In this document: piece by piece, positions 5,453 to 5,470 of the stretch
Numbering within the stretch: the first letter of the stretch is position 1
Layout of the letters: each line of letters opens with the position of its first letter
NCBI GenBank assembly: GCA_946886405.1
Contig: CAMPIO010000150.1
Span: 1 to 5,470, forward strand
Length of the DNA: 5,470 bases
Direction: 5' to 3'
Origin: an uncultured Pseudoxanthomonas sp.
GTDB taxonomy: Bacteria > Pseudomonadota > Gammaproteobacteria > Xanthomonadales > Xanthomonadaceae
Position numbers and translations under genes: made by a program
The notes under the pieces: generated by a model
Database searches by the model: none
What the model saw: the letters and a program-made list of their open reading frames with translations, nothing else
What the model was told of the DNA's origin: nothing

Positions 5453-5470
5453 ATGAAGCTGCTCGCCCCC
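5453..5470 (+). CDS. Start of a divergent gene, cut by the window edge
   Basis: Only six codons are visible (MKLLAP). GGAG at 5443-5446, six bases before the ATG, gives good support for translation start. It is divergent from the LysR gene with 106 bases between the start codons, so it is the likely LysR target. The short N-terminus fits either a signal peptide (Lys then hydrophobic) or a cytosolic protein; no function can be given. Confidence 0.6.

Overview
The window is GC-rich and has the codon use of a high-GC gammaproteobacterium. A fused phosphatase-synthase for glucosylglycerol, like the one known from Stenotrophomonas, points to the Xanthomonadaceae (Stenotrophomonas, Pseudoxanthomonas or a close relative). 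This assignment is inferred from protein resemblance and composition, not from a search. I saw no mobile element, CRISPR array, tRNA or rRNA; the region looks chromosomal.

Left part, + strand: after about 275 bases with no supported gene comes a small uncharacterised protein (276-497, 73 aa). A 271-aa enzyme of the isocitrate lyase / PEP mutase superfamily follows (594-1409). Its 3' flank holds a perfect 16-bp palindrome (1415-1430) and ends in a strong intrinsic terminator (1594-1622), which closes the + strand unit.

Middle, - strand: the main gene (4103 down to 1806, 765 aa) joins an N-terminal HAD phosphatase to a C-terminal GT20 synthase. It is best read as GgpPS, which makes the osmolyte glucosylglycerol from ADP-glucose and glycerol 3-phosphate. 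It has a candidate promoter about 215 bases upstream and a long leader rich in inverted repeats. Just past its 3' end, on the same strand, lies an easily missed 33-aa single-pass membrane protein gene (1735-1634). That gene has its own good promoter and ribosome binding site.

Right part: a LysR-type regulator (5346 down to 4432, - strand) is divergent from a + strand gene whose first six codons (from 5453) end the window. The 106-bp space between them holds an imperfect inverted repeat that could be the LysR operator.

The best supported function is compatible-solute synthesis for salt or drought tolerance. The other genes are not obviously part of that pathway. The less ordinary material is small or non-coding: the 33-aa membrane protein, the palindrome and structured stretch before the + strand terminator, and the ggpPS leader.
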